From positions 62,001-126,000 of the forward strand of contig JASEFU010000004.1 of assembly GCA_030018455.1 (NCBI GenBank): a stretch of DNA of 64,000 nucleotides, written 5' to 3'. Position numbers and translations under genes: made by a program. This document shows positions 63,146 to 64,000 of the stretch, piece after piece. The stretch comes from Dehalococcoidia bacterium (GTDB taxonomy: Bacteria; Chloroflexota; Dehalococcoidia; DSTF01; JALHUB01). The notes beneath the pieces were generated by a model. The model was not told the origin of the DNA and searched no databases. It was given only the letters and a program-made list of their open reading frames with translations. Numbering within the stretch: the stretch's first letter is position 1; each line of letters opens with the position of its first letter.

Positions 63146-63220
63146 CTCGATTCCTTTCGAGCTCGGGCCTACGGCTCGATTATAGCATCACGCGCGGCGC
63201 CTCGCGGGGAAGCGTTCTTA

Positions 63221-63249
63221 TTGAGGCGGGAGAGCGCATCGTGTAGAAT
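63221..63249 (+). promoter_or_regulatory. Promoter for tRNA-Gly
   Basis: TTGAGG (63221-63226) and TAGAAT (63244-63249) with a 17-nt spacer place a start near 63256, about 38 nt before the tRNA. A GGCGCC hairpin (63256-63261 with 63272-63277) lies in the 5' leader. Confidence 0.7.
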
Positions 63250-63293
63250 GGTGAAGGCGCCGCGAGGGAAGGGCGCCGCCTCTGTGACTGAGA

Positions 63294-63368
63294 GCGGGGG
63301 TAGCTCAGCGGAAGAGCTCCTGCCTTCCAAGCAGGACGTCGCGGGTTCGAATCCCGTCCCCCGCTCCA
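63294..63368 (+). tRNA. tRNA-Gly (anticodon TCC)
   Basis: The acceptor stem pairs GCGGGGG (63294-63300) with CCCCCGC (63358-63364). The D arm has TAGCTCAGCGGAAGAGC. The anticodon stem CCTGC/GCAGG encloses CTTCCAA with anticodon TCC (63326-63328), and the T arm has GGTTCGAATCC. Discriminator T is followed by encoded CCA (63366-63368). It decodes GGA and GGG. A CTTTTT run just after may end the transcript. Confidence 0.97.
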
Positions 63369-63572
63369 CTCCTTTTTCCAATCCCACCTTGTCACCTTTG
63401 CGCTGATTCGACTCGTGGCGGTTGGTTGTCTGTCGGGCAATGCTTGTGTGATCCGGCGGCGGGACAATTAAAGGAAGACACGGGCCCGGCGAACGCGGGG
63501 GCCCGTCAAGATTGCGAGGAGAGGGCGCAGCTTCGAGTTGTGAAGCCGTGACGGTCGCAGAAGGAGGAGGAA

Positions 63573-64000
63573 ATGGTAGCGGAGAGAGAGCCGGCGCCTG
63601 GGCCGGAGGAATGGGAAGTCGTTATCAGCCGTGTATTCGATGCCCCGCGTGAGCTCGTCTTTAAGGCGTGGACGGATTGCGGTCTGTTCCGACGATGGTG
63701 GGGGCCGAAAGGCTACACTACCCCGTTTTGTCAGATTGATGCCCGTCCCGGCGGCCAGTTTCTCAGTTCAATGAGGTCGCCGGAAGGGCAGGACTACTGG
63801 AGCAAGGGCGTCTGCCGTGAGCTGGTTGCGCCGGAGCGGCTGGTGATGACGGACTCCTTCGCGGACGAGAAGGGGAACATCGTGCCGGCCTCATACTACG
63901 GGATGGGTCGGGACTGGCCCATCGAGATGCTGATATCGGTGAGGCTGGAAGAGGACGAAGGCGGGACGCGGCTCACTCTCAGGCACGGGGGCACGGGCGC
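63573..64000 (+). CDS. AHSA1/SRPBCC-family protein (partial)
   Basis: The gene runs off the right edge; 142 residues are visible. EWEVVISRVFDAPRELVFKAWTDCGLFRRWWGPKGYTTPFCQIDARPGGQFLSSMRSPEGQDYWSKGVCRELVAPERLVMTDSF is typical of the AHSA1-like (activator of Hsp90 ATPase homologue) branch of START/SRPBCC ligand-binding proteins. These often act as small-molecule binding or stress proteins of unknown ligand. GGAGGAGG lies before the ATG. A GC hairpin (63481-63487 with 63499-63505) is in the upstream gap. Confidence 0.9.
   Translation, partial: MVAEREPAPGPEEWEVVISRVFDAPRELVFKAWTDCGLFRRWWGPKGYTTPFCQIDARPGGQFLSSMRSPEGQDYWSKGVCRELVAPERLVMTDSFADEKGNIVPASYYGMGRDWPIEMLISVRLEEDEGGTRLTLRHGGTG

Overview
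High-GC bacterial window dominated by housekeeping genes. It is packed and co-oriented in long blocks. The gene set suggests a Chloroflexota bacterium, perhaps Dehalococcoidia-like. The signs are many lipobox proteins with Thr/Pro/Ala linkers, a T-box leader, a threonyl-tRNA synthetase without the TGS domain, an AroK-AroB fusion and an IspH/PlsC/Cmk/DUF512 cluster. This placement is inference and was not tested by any search. No phage, insertion sequence, CRISPR array or secretion system is visible.

Layout. 1-23.6 kb is almost entirely minus strand. Read in transcription order it is dprA, topA, xerD, aroQ, a Xaa-Pro peptidase, efp, xseA, xseB, a PHP phosphoesterase, a zinc-ribbon protein, a nicotinamidase, a nicotinate phosphoribosyltransferase, a lamin-tail surface protein, cmk, plsC, ispH, a DUF512 radical-SAM-like protein, glmS, ppsA, a PD40 propeller lipoprotein, a dNTP triphosphohydrolase and a cut membrane protein. 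At 23.7-25.5 kb a textbook sigma70 promoter and a leader of about 210 nt precede a secreted lipase. glmU and a CNNM/CorC-type protein follow on the minus strand.

28.6-37.3 kb is a plus-strand block of alaS, ruvX, mltG, aroE, aroC, aroK-aroB and acyP. Together with the distant aroQ it covers five of the seven shikimate-pathway activities. 37.5-40.8 kb (minus) holds a crotonase, a MobB-like protein, moeA and a stand-alone RAM domain. At 40.9-43.0 kb a promoter, tRNA-Val, a threonine T-box leader and thrS lie in line and may share one transcript. 43.4-47.9 kb is a complete sugar ABC importer (binding protein, two permeases, ATPase) with a structured leader and an internal hairpin.

47.9-58.1 kb is more accessory: a HEAT-repeat protein, a penicillin-acylase-family hydrolase, a cupin, a PQQ-type sugar dehydrogenase lipoprotein, a methyltransferase paired with a UbiA-like membrane protein, a zinc-ribbon membrane protein, a NodB deacetylase lipoprotein and a large GHL6-like glycosidase. 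Two copies of a palindromic intergenic repeat flank the last three genes. 58.6-64 kb has a biotin carboxylase/BCCP pair with no carboxyltransferase, a YihY-family protein overlapping BCCP tail to tail, a Tat lipoprotein, a small membrane protein, tRNA-Gly and a cut AHSA1-type gene.

No clearly new multi-gene system stands out. The best leads are the tRNA-Val/T-box/thrS arrangement, the methyltransferase plus divergent UbiA-like pair, the MobB homologue without a P-loop, the EF-P with Arg32, the dispersed intergenic repeats, and the structured leaders at 23.7 and 43.2 kb.
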